Assembly (NCBI GenBank): GCA_030544235.1
Contig: CM060464.1
Location: forward strand, 33,499,602 to 33,563,601
DNA length: 64,000 nt
Source of the DNA: Lepturacanthus savala
Lineage: Eukaryota; Chordata; Actinopteri; Scombriformes; Trichiuridae
Reading direction: 5' to 3'
Part shown: piece by piece, positions 33,646 to 47,580 of the stretch
Layout: each line of letters opens with the position of its first letter
Position numbering within the stretch: the stretch's first letter is position 1
The notes under the pieces: generated by a model
What the model saw: only the letters and a program-made list of their open reading frames with translations
What the model was told of the DNA's origin: nothing
Database searches by the model: none
Position numbers and translations under genes: made by a program

Positions 33646-34033
33646 ATATGTGAAATGGGGCGACACGGTGGCGCAGGGGTTAGCGCTGTTGCCTCACAGT
33701 AAGAAGGTTGCAGGTTCAAGACCTCCTTGGTCCTGGGTCTGGGACCTTTCTGTGTGGAGTTTGCATGTTCTCCCCGTGTCTGCGTGGGTTTTCACCGGGT
33801 ACTCCGGCTTCCTCCCACAGTCCAAAAACATGCTGAGGTTAATTGGAGACTCTAAATTGCCTGTAGGTGTGAGTGTGTGAGTGAATGGTGTGTGTGCCCC
33901 ACGATTGGCTGGCGACCATCTGGGGTGTATCCCTGCCTCTCGCCGTAACGCGCTGGGATTGGCTCCAGCAGACCCCTGTGACCCTAATGAGGAATAAGCA
34001 GGTATAGAAAATGACTGACTATATGTGAAATGG
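33646..34033 (+). mobile_element. V-SINE (mermaid/DANA-like) inside the satellite
   Basis: The 362-bp insert at 33659-34020 starts ggcgacacggtggcgcag. It has a tRNA-like head with A box (gtggcgcaggggttagcgc) and B box (ggttcaagacc), the conserved V-SINE core (gtgtggagtttgcatgttct, then cttcctcccacagtccaaaa), and a short tail atgactgact. The 13-bp satellite sequence atatgtgaaatgg is duplicated on both sides (33646-33658 and 34021-34033), showing LINE-assisted insertion into a pre-existing unit. The array resumes in phase afterwards. Confidence 0.92.
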
Positions 34034-36439
34034 TATAGTTTTGGATTAGAAATTCACCTGGAAAAACTATTGTTTTCATGTGGTTTGTGTTTTAAAGTTT
34101 TTATTGCTCCATATGCATTCTCTCGGTCTGAATAGCACAAAAAGACAAAATGCTATGTAGACCTAAATCAGTACAATATTTTTAGAGAAAATCTTATTTA
34201 CCTTTTACTTTATGTGAAATGGTATAGTTTTGGATCAGAAATTCACCTGGAAAAGCTATTGTTTTCATGTGGTTTGTGTTTTAAAGTTTTTATTGCTCCA
34301 TATGCATTCTCTCGGTCTGAAGAGCACAAAAAGACAAAAAGCTATGTAGGCCTAAATAAGTACAATATTTTTATAAAAAATCTTATTTACCTTTTACTAT
34401 ATGTAAAATGGTATAGTTTGGGATCAGAAATTCACCTGGAAAAGCTATTGTTTTCATGTGGTTTGTGTTTTAAAGTTTTTATTGCTCCATATGCATTCTC
34501 TCGGTCTGAAGAGCACAAAAAGAAAAAATGCTATGTAGACCTAAATAAGTACAATATTTTTATAGAAAATCTTATTTACCTTTTACTATATGTGAAATGG
34601 TATAGTTTTGGATTAGAAATTCACCTGGAAAAACTATTGTTTTCATGTGGTTTGTGTTTTAAAGTTTTTATTGCTCCATATGCATTCTCTCGGTCTGAAG
34701 AGCACAAAAAGACAAAATGCTATGTAGACCTAAATCAGTACAATATTTTTAGAGAAAATCTTATTTACCATTTACTATATGTGAAATGGTATAGTTTTGG
34801 ATTAGAAATTCACCTGGAAAAACTATTGTTTTCATGTGGTTTGTGTTTTAAAGTTTTTATTGCTCCATATGCATTCTCTCGGTCTGAAGAGCACAAAAAG
34901 ACAAAATGCTATGTAGACCTAAATCAGTACAATATTTTTATAGAAAATCTTATTTACCTTTTACTTTATGTGAAATGGTATAGTTTTGGATCAGAAATTC
35001 ACCTGGAAAAGCTATTGTTTTCATGTGGTTTGTGTTTTAAAGTTTTTATTGCTCCATTTGCATTCTCTCGGTCTGAAGAGCACAAAAAGACAAAATGCTA
35101 TGTAGGCCTAAATCAGTACAATATTTTTACAGAAAATCTCATTTACCATTTACTATATTTGAAATGGTATAGTTTTGGATTAGAAATTCACCTGGAAAAA
35201 CTATTGTTTTCATGTGGTTTGTGTTTTAAAGTTTTTATTGCTCCATATGCATTCTCTCGGTCTGAATAGCACAAAAAGACAAAATGCTATGTAGACCTAA
35301 ATCAGTACAATATTTTTAGAGAAAATCTTATTTACCTTTTACTTTATGTGAAATGGTATAGTTTTGGATCAGAAATTCACCTGGAAAAGCTATTGTTTTC
35401 ATGTGGTTTGTGTTTTAAAGTTTTTATTGCTCCATATGCATTCTCTCGGTCTGAAGAGCACAAAAAGACAAAAAGCTATGTAGGCCTAAATAAGTACAAT
35501 ATTTTTATAAAAAATCTTATTTACCTTTTACTATATGTAAAATGGTATAGTTTGGGATCAGAAATTCACCTGGAAAAGCTATTGTTTTCATGTGGTTTGT
35601 GTTTTAAAGTTTTTATTGCTCCTTATGCATTCTCTCGGTCTGAAGAGCACAAAAAGACAAAATGCTATGTAGGCCTAAATCAGTACAATATTTTTACAGA
35701 AAATCTCATTTACCATTTACTATATGTAAAATGGTATAGTTTTGGATCAGAAATTCACCTGGAAAAGCTATTGTTTTCATGTGGTTTGTGTTTTAAAGTT
35801 TTTATTACTCCATATGCATTCTCTCGGTCTGAAGAGCACAAAAAGAAAAAATGCTATGTAGACCTAAATAAGTACAATATTTTTATAGTAAATCTTATTT
35901 ACCTTTTACTATATGTGAAATGGTATAGTTTTGGATTAGAAATTCACCTGGAAAAACTATTGTTTTCATGTGGTTTGTGTTTTAAAGTTTTTATTGCTCC
36001 ATATGCATTCTCTCGGTCTGAAGAGCACAAAAAGACAAAATGCTATGTAGACCTAAATCAGTACAATATTTTTAGAGAAAATCTTATTTACCTTTTACTT
36101 TATGTGAAATGGTATAGTTTTGGATCAGAAATTCACCTGGAAAAGCTATTGTTTTCATGTGGTTTGTGTTTTAAAGTTTTTATTGCTCCATATGCATTCT
36201 CTCGGTCTGAAGAGCACAAAAAGACAAAAAGCTATGTAGGCCTAAATAAGTACAATATTTTTATAAACAATCTTATTTACCTTTTACTTTATGTGAAATG
36301 GTATAGTTTTGGATCAGAAATTCACCTGGAAAAGCTATTGTTTTCATGTGGTTTGTGTTTTAAAGTTTTTATTGCTCCATATGCATTCTCTCGGTCTGAA
36401 GAGCACAAAAAGACAAAATGCTATGTAGGCCTAAATAAG

Positions 36440-39400
36440 TACAATATTTTTATAAACAATCTTATTTACCTTTTACTATATGTAAAATGGTATAGTTTGG
36501 GATCAGAAATTCACCTGGAAAAGCTATTGTTTTCATGTGGTTTGTGTTTTAAAGTTTTTATTGCTCCATTTGCATTCTCTCGGTCTGAAGAGCACAAAAA
36601 GACAAAATGCTATGTAGGCCTAAATCAGTACAATATTTTGATAGAAAATCTTATTTACCTTTTACTTTATGTGAAATGGTATAGTTTTGGATCAGAAATT
36701 CACCTGGAAAAGCTATTGTTTTCATGTGGTTTGTGTTTTAAAGTTTTTATTGCTCCATTTGCATTCTCTCGGTCTGAAGAGCACAAAAAGACAAAATGCT
36801 ATGTAGACCTAAATCAGTACAATATTTTTAGAGAAAATCTTATTTACCTTTTACTTTATGTGAAATGGTATAGTTTTGGATTAGAAATTCACCGGGAAAA
36901 ACTATTGTTTTCATGTGGTTTGTGTTTTAAAGTTTTTATTGCTCCATATGCATTCTCTCGGTCTGAAGAGCACAAAAAGACAAAATGCTATGTAGACCTA
37001 AATCAGTACAATATTTTTAGAGAAAATCTTATTTACCTTTTACTTTATGTGAAATGGTATAGTTTTGGATCAGAAATTCACCTGGAAAAGCTATTATTTT
37101 CATGTGGTTTGTGTTTTAAAGTTTTTATTGCTCCATATGCATTCTCTCGGTCTGAAGAGCACAAAAAGACAAAAAGCTATGTAGGCCTAAATAAGTACAA
37201 TATTTTTATAAACAATCTTATTTACCTTTTACTATATGTAAAATGGTATAGTTTGGGATCAGAAATTCACCTGGAAAAGCTATTGTTTTCATGTGGTTTG
37301 TGTTTTAAAGTTTTTATTGCTCCATTTGCATTCTCTCGGTCTGAAGAGCAGAAAAAGACAAAATGCTATGTAGGCCTAAATCAGTACAATATTTTTACAG
37401 AAAATCTCATTTACCATTTACTATATGTGAAATGGTATAGTTTTGGATTAGAAATTCACCTGGAAAAACTATTGTTTTCATGTGGTTTGTGTTTTAAAGT
37501 TTTTATTGCTCCATATGCATTCTCTCGGTCTGAAGAGCACAAAAAGACAAAATGCTATGTAGACCTAAATCAGTACAATATTTTTAGAGAAAATCTTATT
37601 TACCTTTTACTTTATGTGAAATGGTATAGTTTTGGATCAGAAATTCACCTGGAAAAGCTATTGTTTTCATGTGGTTTGTGTTTTAAAGTTTTTATTGCTC
37701 CATATGCATTCTCTCGGTCTGAAGAGCACAAAAAGACAAAAAGCCATGTAGGCCTAAATAAGTACAATATTTTTATAAACAATCTTATTTACCTTTTACT
37801 ATATGTAAAATGGTATAGTTTGGGATCAGAAATTCACCTGGAAAAGCTATTGTTTTCATGTGGTTTGTGTTTTAAAGTTTTTATTGCTCCATATGCATTC
37901 TCTCGGTCTGAAGAGCACAAAAAGACAAAATGCTATGTAGACCTAAATCAGTACAATATTTTTATAGAAAATCTTATTTACCGTTTACTTTATGTGAAAT
38001 GGTATAGTTTTGGATCGGAAATTCACCTGGAAAAGCTATTGTTTTCATGTGGTTTGTGTTTTAAAGTTTTTATTGCTCCATTTGCATTCTCTCGGTCTGA
38101 AGAGCACAAAAAGACAAAATGCTATGTAGGCCTAAATCAGTACAATATTTTTACAGAAAATCTCATTTACCATTTACTATATGTGAAATGGTATAGTTTT
38201 GGATTAGAAATTCACCTGGAAAAACTATTGTTTTCATGTGGTTTGTGTTTTAAAGTTTTTATTGCTCCATATGCATTCTCTCGGTCTGAAGAGCACAAAA
38301 AGACAAAATGCTATGTAGACCTAAATCAGTACAATATTTTTAGAGAAAATCTTATTTACCTTTTACTTTATGTGAAATGGTATAGTTTTGGATCAGAAAT
38401 TCACCTGGAAAAGCTATTGTTTTCATGTGGTTTGTGTTTTAAAGTTTTTATTGCTCCATATGCATTCTCTCGGTCTGAAGAGCACAAAAAGACAAAATGC
38501 TATGTAGGCCTAAATAAGTACAATATTTTTATAAACAATCTTATTTACCTTTTACTATATGTAAAATGGTATAGTTTGGGATCAGAAATTCACCTGGAAA
38601 AGCTATTGTTTTCATGTGGTTTGTGTTTTAAAGTTTTTATTGCTCCATTTGCATTCTCTCGGTCTGAAGAGCACAAAAAGACAAAATGCTATGTAGGCCT
38701 AAATCAGTACAATATTTTGATAGAAAATCTTATTTACCTTTTACTTTATGTGAAATGGTATAGTTTTGGATCAGAAATTCACCTGGAAAAGCTATTGTTT
38801 TCATGTGGTTTGTGTTTTAAAGTTTTTATTGCTCCATTTGCATTCTCTCGGTCTGAAGAGCACAAAAAGACAAAATGCTATGTAGACCTAAATCAGTACA
38901 ATATTTTTAGAGAAAATCTTATTTACCTTTTACTTTATGTGAAATGGTATAGTTTTGGATTAGAAATTCACCGGGAAAAACTATTGTTTTCATGTGGTTT
39001 GTGTTTTAAAGTTTTTATTGCTCCATATGCATTCTCTCGGTCTGAAGAGCACAAAAAGACAAAAAGCTATGTAGGCCTAAATAAGTACAATATTTTTATA
39101 AACAATCTTATTTACCTTTTACTATATGTAAAATGGTATAGTTTGGGATCAGAAATTCACCTGGAAAAGCTATTGTTTTCATGTGGTTTGTGTTTTAAAG
39201 TTTTTATTGCTCCATTTGCATTCTCTCGGTCTGAAGAGCAGAAAAAGACAAAATGCTATGTAGGCCTAAATCAGTACAATATTTTTACAGAAAATCTCAT
39301 TTACCATTTACTATATGTGAAATGGTATAGTTTTGGATTAGAAATTCACCTGGAAAAACTATTGTTTTCATGTGGTTTGTGTTTTAAAGTTTTTATTGCT

Positions 39401-40560
39401 CCATATGCATTCTCTCGGTCTGAAGAGCACAAAAAGACAAAATGCTATGTAGACCTAAATCAGTACAATATTTTTAGAGAAAATCTTATTTACCTTTTAC
39501 TTTATGTGAAATGGTATAGTTTTGGATCAGAAATTCACCTGGAAAAGCTATTGTTTTCATGTGGTTTGTGTTTTAAAGTTTTTATTGCTCCATATGCATT
39601 CTCTCGGTCTGAAGAGCACAAAAAGACAAAAAGCCATGTAGGCCTAAATAAGTACAATATTTTTATAAACAATCTTATTTACCTTTTACTATATGTAAAA
39701 TGGTATAGTTTGGGATCAGAAATTCACCTGGAAAAGCTATTGTTTTCATGTGGTTTGTGTTTTAAAGTTTTTATTGCTCCATATGCATTCTCTCGGTCTG
39801 AAGAGCACAAAAAGACAAAATGCTATGTAGACCTAAATCAGTACAATATTTTTATAGAAAATCTTATTTACCGTTTACTTTATGTGAAATGGTATAGTTT
39901 TGGATCGGAAATTCACCTGGAAAAGCTATTGTTTTCATGTGGTTTGTGTTTTAAAGTTTTTATTGCTCCATTTGCATTCTCTCGGTCTGAAGAGCACAAA
40001 AAGACAAAATGCTATGTAGGCCTAAATCAGTACAATATTTTTACAGAAAATCTCATTTACCATTTACTATATGTGAAATGGTATAGTTTTGGATTAGAAA
40101 TTCACCTGGAAAAACTATTGTTTTCATGTGGTTTGTGTTTTAAAGTTTTTATTGCTCCATATGCATTCTCTCGGTCTGAAGAGCACAAAAAGACAAAATG
40201 CTATGTAGACCTAAATCAGTACAATATTTTTAGAGAAAATCTTATTTACCTTTTACTTTATGTGAAATGGTATAGTTTTGGATCAGAAATTCACCTGGAA
40301 AAGCTATTGTTTTCATGTGGTTTGTGTTTTAAAGTTTTTATTGCTCCATATGCATTCTCTCGGTCTGAAGAGCACAAAAAGACAAAAAGCTATGTAGGCC
40401 TAAATAAGTACAATATTTTTATAAACAATCTTATTTACCTTTTACTATATGTAAAATGGTATAGTTTGGGATCAGAAATTCACCTGGAAAAGCTATTGTT
40501 TTCATGTGGTTTGTGTTTTAAAGTTTTTATTGCTCCATTTGCATTCTCTCGGTCTGAAGA
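36440..40560 (+). repeat. Tandem 11-unit block duplication in array
   Basis: Private changes recur at a fixed spacing of 2079 bp (11 x 189): caatattttg at 36631 and 38710, accgggaaaa at 36891 and 38970. Further on, ccgtttactt at 37981 and 39871 is 1890 bp apart (10 x 189), so one unit was lost from the second copy between the markers. Block edges are approximate. Confidence 0.88.
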
Positions 40561-40999
40561 GCACAAAAAGACAAAATGCTATGTAGGCCTAAATCAGTAC
40601 AATATTTTTACAGAAAATCTCATTTACCATTTACTATATGTAAAATGGTATAGTTTTGGATCAGAAATTCACCTGGAAAAGCTATTGTTTTCATGTGGTT
40701 TGTGTTTTAAAGTTTTTATTGCTCCATATGCATTCTCTCGGTCTGAAGAGCACAAAAAGACAAAAAGCTATGTAGGCCTAAATCAGTACAATATTTTTAT
40801 AAACAATCTTATTTACCTTTTACTTTATGTGAAATGGTATAGTTTTGGATCAGAAATTCACCTGGAAAAGCTATTGTTTTCATGTGGTTTGTGTTTTAAA
40901 GTTTTTATTGCTCCATATGCATTCTCTCGGTCTGAAGAGCACAAAAAGACAAAAAGCTATGTAGGCCTAAATCAGTACAATATTTTTATAGAAAATCTT

Positions 41000-43900
41000 A
41001 TTTACCTTTTACTTTATGTGAAATGGTATAGTTTTGGATCAGCAATTCACCTGGAAAAGCTATTGTTTTCATGTGGTTTGTGTTTTAAAGTTTTTATTGC
41101 TCCATTTGCATTCTCTCGGTCTGAAGAGCACAAAAAGACAAAATGCTATGTAGGCCTAAATAAGTACAATATTTTTATAAACAATCTTATTTACCTTTTA
41201 CTATATGTAAAATGGTATAGTTTGGGATCAGAAATTCACCTGGAAAAGCTATTGTTTTCATGTGGTTTGTGTTTTAAAGTTTTTATTGCTCCATTTGAAT
41301 TCTCTCGGTCTGAAGAGCACAAAAAGACAAAATGCCATGTAGGCCTAAATAAGTACAATATTTTTATAAACAATCTTATTTACCTTTTACTATATGTAAA
41401 ATGGTATAGTTTGGGATCAGAAATTCACCTGGAAAAGCTATTGTTTTCATGTGGTTTGTGTTTTAAAGTTTTTATTGCTCCCTTTGCATTCTCTCGGTCT
41501 GAAGAGCACAATAAGACAAAATGCTATGTAGGCCTAAATCAGTACAATATTTTTACAGAAAATCTCATTTACCATTTACTATATGTAAAATGGTATAGTT
41601 TTGGATCAGAAATTCACCTGGAAAAGCTATTGTTTTCATGTGGTTTGTGTTTTAAAGTTTTTATTGCTCCATTTGCATTCTCTCGGTCTGAAGAGCACAA
41701 AAAGACAAAATGCTATGTAGACCTAAATCAGTACAATATTTTTAGAGAAAATCTTATTTACCTTTTACTTTATGTGAAATGGTATAGTTTTGGATCAGAA
41801 ATTCACCTGGAAAAGCTATTGTTTTCATGTGGTTTGTGTTTTAAAGTTTTTATTGCTCCATATGCATTCTCTCGGTCTGAAGAGCACAAAAAGACAAAAA
41901 GCTATGTAGGCCTAAATAAGTACAATATTTTTATAAACAATCTTATTTACCTTTTACTATATGTAAAATGGTATAGTTTGGGATCAGAAATTCACCTGGA
42001 AAAGCTATTGTTTTCATGTGGTTTGTGTTTTAAAGTTTTTATTGCTCCCTTTGCATTCTCTCGGTCTGAAGAGCACAAAAAGACAAAATGCTATGTAGGC
42101 CTAAATCAGTACAATATTTTTACAGAAAATCTCATTTACCATTTACTATATGTAAAATGGTATAGTTTTGGATAAGAAATTCACCTGGAAAAGCTATTGT
42201 TTTCATGTGGTTTGTGTTTTAAAGTTTTTATTGCTCCATTTGCATTCTCTCTGTCTGAAGAGCACAAAAAGACAAAATGCTATGTAGACCTAAATCAGTA
42301 CAATATTTTTAGAGAAAATCTTATTTACCTTTTACTTTATGTGAAATGGTATAGTTTTGGATCAGAAATTCACCTGGAAAAGCTATTGTTTTCATGTGGT
42401 TTGTGTTTTAAAGTTTTTATTGCTCCATATGCATTCTCTCGGTCTGAAGAGCACAAAAAGACAAAAAGCTATGTAGGCCTAAATAGGTACAATATTTTTA
42501 TAAACAATCTTATTTACCTTTTACTATATGTAAAATGGTATAGTTTGGGATCAGAAATTCACCTGGAAAAGCTATTGTTTTCATGTTGTTTGTGTTTTAA
42601 AGTTTTTATTGCTCCATTTGCATTCTCTCGGTCTGAAGAGCACAAAAAGACAAAATGCTATGTAGACCTAAATCAGTACAATATTTTTATAGAAAATCTT
42701 ATTTACCTTTTACTTTATGTGAAATGGTATAGTTTTGGATCAGAAATTCACCTGGAAAAGCTATTGTTTTCATGTGGTTTGTGTTTTAAAGTTTTTATTG
42801 CTCCATTTGCATTCTCTCGGTCTGAAGAGCACAAAAAGACAAAATGCTATGTAGGCCTAAATCAGTACAATATTTTTACAGAAAATCTCATTTACCATTT
42901 ACTATATGTGAAATGGTATAGTTTTGGATTAGAAATTCACCTGGAAAAACTATTGTTTTCATGTGGTTTGTGTTTTAAAGTTTTTATTGCTCCATATGCA
43001 TTCTCTCGGTCTGAAGAGCACAAAAAGACAAAATGCTATGTAGACCTAAATCAGTACAATATTTTTAGAGAAAATCTTATTTACCTTTTACTTTATGTGA
43101 AATGGTATAGTTTTGGATCAGAAATTCACCTGGAAAAGCTATTGTTTTCATGTGGTTTGTGTTTTAAAGTTTTTATTGCTCCATTTGCATTCTCTCGGTC
43201 TGAAGAGCACAAAAAGACAAAATGCTATGTAGGCCTAAATCAGTACAATATTTTTACAGAAAATCTCATTTACCATTTACTATATGTAAAATGGTATAGT
43301 TTTGGATCAGAAATTCACCTGGAAAAGCTATTGTTTTCATGTGGTTTGTGTTTTAAAGTTTTTATTGCTCCATATGCATTCTCTCGGTCTGAAGAGCACA
43401 AAAAGACAAAAAGCTATGTAGGCCTAAATCAATACAATATTTTTATAAACAATCTTATTTACCTTTTACTTTATGTGAAATGGTATAGTTTTGTTTCAGA
43501 AATTCACCTGGAAAAGCTATTGTTTTCATGTGGTTTGTGTTTTAAAGTTTTTATTGCTCCATATGCATTCTCTCGGTCTGAAGAGCACAAAAAGACAAAA
43601 AGCTATGTAGGCCTAAATCAGTACAATATTTTTATAGAAAATCTTATTTACCTTTTACTTTATGTGAAATGGTATAGTTTTGGATCAGAAATTCACCTGG
43701 AAAAGCTATTGTTTTCATGTGGTTTGTGTTTTAAAGTTTTTATTGCTCCATTTGCATTCTCTCGGTCTGAAGAGCACAAAAAGACAAAATGCTATGTAGG
43801 CCTAAATAAGTACAATATTTTTACAAACAATCTTATTTACCTTTTACTATATGTAAAATGGTATAGTTCGGGATCAGAAATTCACCTGGAAAAGCTATTG

Positions 43901-44460
43901 TTTTCATGTGGTTTGTGTTTTAAAGTTTTTATTGCTCCATTTGCATTCTCTCGGTCTGAAGAGCACAAAAAGACAAAATGCTATGTAGGCCTAAATCAGT
44001 ACAATATTTTTACAGAAAATCTCATTTACCATTTACTATATGTAAAATGGTATAGTTTTGGATCAGAAATTCACCTGGAAAAGCTATTGTTTTCATGTGG
44101 TTTGTGTTTTAAAGTTTTTATTGCTCCATTTGCATTCTGTCGGTCTGAAGAGCACAAAAAGACAAAATGCTATGTAGGCCTAAATCAGTACAATATTTTT
44201 ATAGAAAATCTTATTTACCATTTACTTTATGTGAAATGGTATAGTTTTGGATCAGAAATTCACCTGGAAAAGCTATTATTTTCATGTGGTTTGTGTTTTA
44301 AAGTTTTTATTGCTCCATTTGCATTCTCTCGGTCTGAAGAGCACAAAAAGACAAAATGCTATGTAGGCCTAAATCAGTACAATATTTTTACAGAAAATCT
44401 CATTTACCATTTACTATATGTGAAATGGTATAGTTTTGGATTAGAAATTCACCTGGAAAA
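41000..44460 (+). repeat. At least 17-unit block, copy A of a displaced pair
   Basis: Carries private variants agcaattcac (41041), ccatttgaattctc (near 41293), gttgtttgtg (near 42585), ttttgtttcag (43489) and tgcattctgt (44131). All recur 11532 bp downstream (61 units plus 3 net one-base indels) in 52530-55990. Confidence 0.9.
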
Positions 44461-44559
44461 ACTATTGTTTTCATGTGGTTTGTGTTTTAAAGTTTTTATT
44501 GCTCCATATGCATTCTCTCGGTCTGAAGAGCACAAAAAGACAAAATGCTATGTAGGCCT

Positions 44560-47500
44560 AAATAAGTACAATATTTTTTATAAACAATCTTATTTACCTT
44601 TTACTATATGTAAAATGGTATAGTTTGGGATCAGAAATTCACCTGGAAAAGCTATTGTTTTCATGTGGTTTGTGTTTTAAAGTTTTTATTGCTCCATTTG
44701 CATTCTCTCGGTCTGAAGAGCACAAAAAGACAAAATGCTATGTAGGCCTAAATCAGTACAATATTTTTATAGAAAATCATATTTACCTTTTACTTTATGT
44801 GAAATGGTATAGTTTTGGATCAGAAATTCACCTGGAAAAGCTATTGTTTTCATGTGGTTTGTGTTTTAAAGTTTTTATTGCTCCATTTGCATTCTCTCGG
44901 TCTGAAGAGCACAAAAAGACAAAATGCTATGTAGGCCTAAATAAGTACAATATTTTTATAAACAATCTTATTTACCTTTTACTATATGTAAAATGGTATA
45001 GTTTGGGATCAGAAATTCACCTGGAAAAGCTATTGTTTTCATGTGGTTTGTGTTTTAAAGTTTTTATTGCTCCATATGCATTCTCTCGGTCTGAAGAGCA
45101 CAAAAAGACAAAATGCTATGTAGACCTAAATCAGTACAATATTTTTATAGAAAATCTTATTTACCTTTTACTTTATGTGAAATGGTATAGTTTTGGATCA
45201 GAAATTCACCTGGAAAAGCTATTGTTTTCATGTGGTTTGTGTTTTAAAGTTTTTATTGCTCCATTTGCATTCTCTCGGTCTGAAGAGCACAAAAAGACAA
45301 AATGCTATGTAGGCCTAAATCAGTACAATATTTGTACAGAAAATCTTATTTACCTTTTACTTTATGTGAAATGGTATAGTTTTGGATCAGAAATTCACCT
45401 GGAAAAGCTATTGTTTTCATGTGGTTTATGTTTTAAAGTTTTTATTGCTCCATTTGCATTCTCTCGGTCTGAAGAGCACAAAAAGACAAAATGCTATGTA
45501 GGCCTAAATAAGTACAATATTTTTATAAACAATCTTATTTACATTTTACTATATGTAAAATGGTATAGTTTGGGATCAGAAATTCACCTGGAAAAGCTAT
45601 TGTTTTCATGTGGTTTGTGTTTTAAAGTTTTTATTGCTCCATATGCATTCTCTCGGTCTGAAGAGCACAAAAAGACAAAATGCTATGTAGGCCTAAATCA
45701 GTACAATATTTTTATAGAAAATCTTATTTACCTTTTACTTTATCTGAAATGGTATAGTTTTGGATCAGAAATTCACCTGGAAAAGCTATTGTTTTCATGT
45801 GGTTTGTGTTTTAAAGTTTTTATTGCTCCATATGCATTCTCTCGGTCTGAAGAGCACAAAAAGACAAAAAGCTATGTAGGCCTAAATAAGTACAATATTT
45901 TTATAAACAATCTTATTTACCTTTTACTATATGTAAAATGGTATAGTTTGGGATCAGAAATTCACCTGGAAAAGCTATTGTTTTCATGTGGTTTGTGTTT
46001 TAAAGTTTTTATTGCTCCATTTGCATTCTCTCGGTCTGAAGAGCACAAAAAGACAAAATGCTATGTAGGCCTAAATAAGTACAATATTTTTTATAAACAA
46101 TCTTATTTACCTTTTACTATATGTAAAATGGTATAGTTTGGGATCAGAAATTCACCTGGAAAAGCTATTGTTTTCATGTGGTTTGTGTTTTAAAGTTTTT
46201 ATTGCTCCATTTGCATTCTCTCGGTCTGAAGAGCACAAAAAGACAAAATGCTATGTAGGCCTAAATCAGTACAATATTTTTATAGAAAATCATATTTACC
46301 TTTTACTTTATGTGAAATGGTATAGTTTTGGATCAGAAATTCACCTGGAAAAGCTATTGTTTTCATGTGGTTTGTGTTTTAAAGTTTTTATTGCTCCATT
46401 TGCATTCTCTCGGTCTGAAGAGCACAAAAAGACAAAATGCTATGTAGGCCTAAATAAGTACAATATTTTTATAAACAATCTTATTTACCTTTTACTATAT
46501 GTAAAATGGTATAGTTTGGGATCAGAAATTCACCTGGAAAAGCTATTGTTTTCATGTGGTTTGTGTTTTAAAGTTTTTATTGCTCCATATGCATTCTCTC
46601 GGTCTGAAGAGCACAAAAAGACAAAATGCTATGTAGGCCTAAATCAGTACAATATTTTTACAGAAAATCTCATTTACCATTTACTATATGTAAAATGGTA
46701 TAGTTTGGGATCAGAAATTCACCTGGAAAAGCTATTGTTTTCATGTGGTTTGTGTTTTAAAGTTTTTATTGCTCCATTTGCATTCTCTCGGTCTGAAGAG
46801 CACAAAAAGACAAAATGCTATGTAGGCCTAAATCAGTACAATATTTTTATAGAAAATCTTATTTACCTTTTACTTTATGTGAAATGGTATAGTTTTGGAT
46901 CAGAAATTCACCTGGAAAAGCTATTGTTTTCATGTGGTTTATGTTTTAAAGTTTTTATTGCTCCATTTGCATTCTCTCGGTCTGAAGAGCACAAAAAGAC
47001 AAAATGCTATGTAGGCCTAAATAAGTACAATATTTTTATAAACAATCTTATTTACCTTTTACTATATGTAAAATGGTATAGTTTGGGATCAGAAATTCAC
47101 CTGGAAAAGCTATTGTTTTCATGTGGTTTGTGTTTTAAAGTTTTTATTGCTCCATATGCATTCTCTCGGTCTGAAGAGCACAAAAAGACAAAATGCTATG
47201 TAGGCCTAAATCAGTACAATATTTTTACAGAAAATCTCATTTACCATTTACTATATGTAAAATGGTATAGTTTGGATCAGAAATTCACCTGGAAAAGCTA
47301 TTGTTTTCATGTGGTTTGTGTTTTAAAGTTTTTATTGCTCCATATGCATTCTCTCGGTCTGAAGAGCACAAAAAGACAAAATGCTATGTAGGCCTAAATA
47401 AGTACAATATTTTTATAAACAATCTTATTTACCTTTTACTATATGTAAAATGGTATAGTTTGGGATCAGAAATTCACCTGGAAAAGCTATTGTTTTCATG

Positions 47501-47580
47501 TGGTTTGTGTTTTAAAGTTTTTATTGCTCCATTTGCATTCTCTCGGTCTGAAGAGCACAAAAAGACAAAATGCTATGTAG
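44560..47580 (+). repeat. Tandem 8-unit block duplication in array
   Basis: The same one-T insertion (in the atattttttataaac run near 44572 and 46085) and the change aaatcatatttacc (near 44775 and 46288) are 1513 bp apart, i.e. 8 units plus the inserted base. A further 11-unit periodicity links gtggtttatg at 46934 and 49012. Confidence 0.8.

Noticed and set aside
33659..33740. Functional tRNA gene in the satellite
   Set aside because: A and B boxes belong to the SINE head. The sequence does not fold to a full tRNA and continues into the SINE core.
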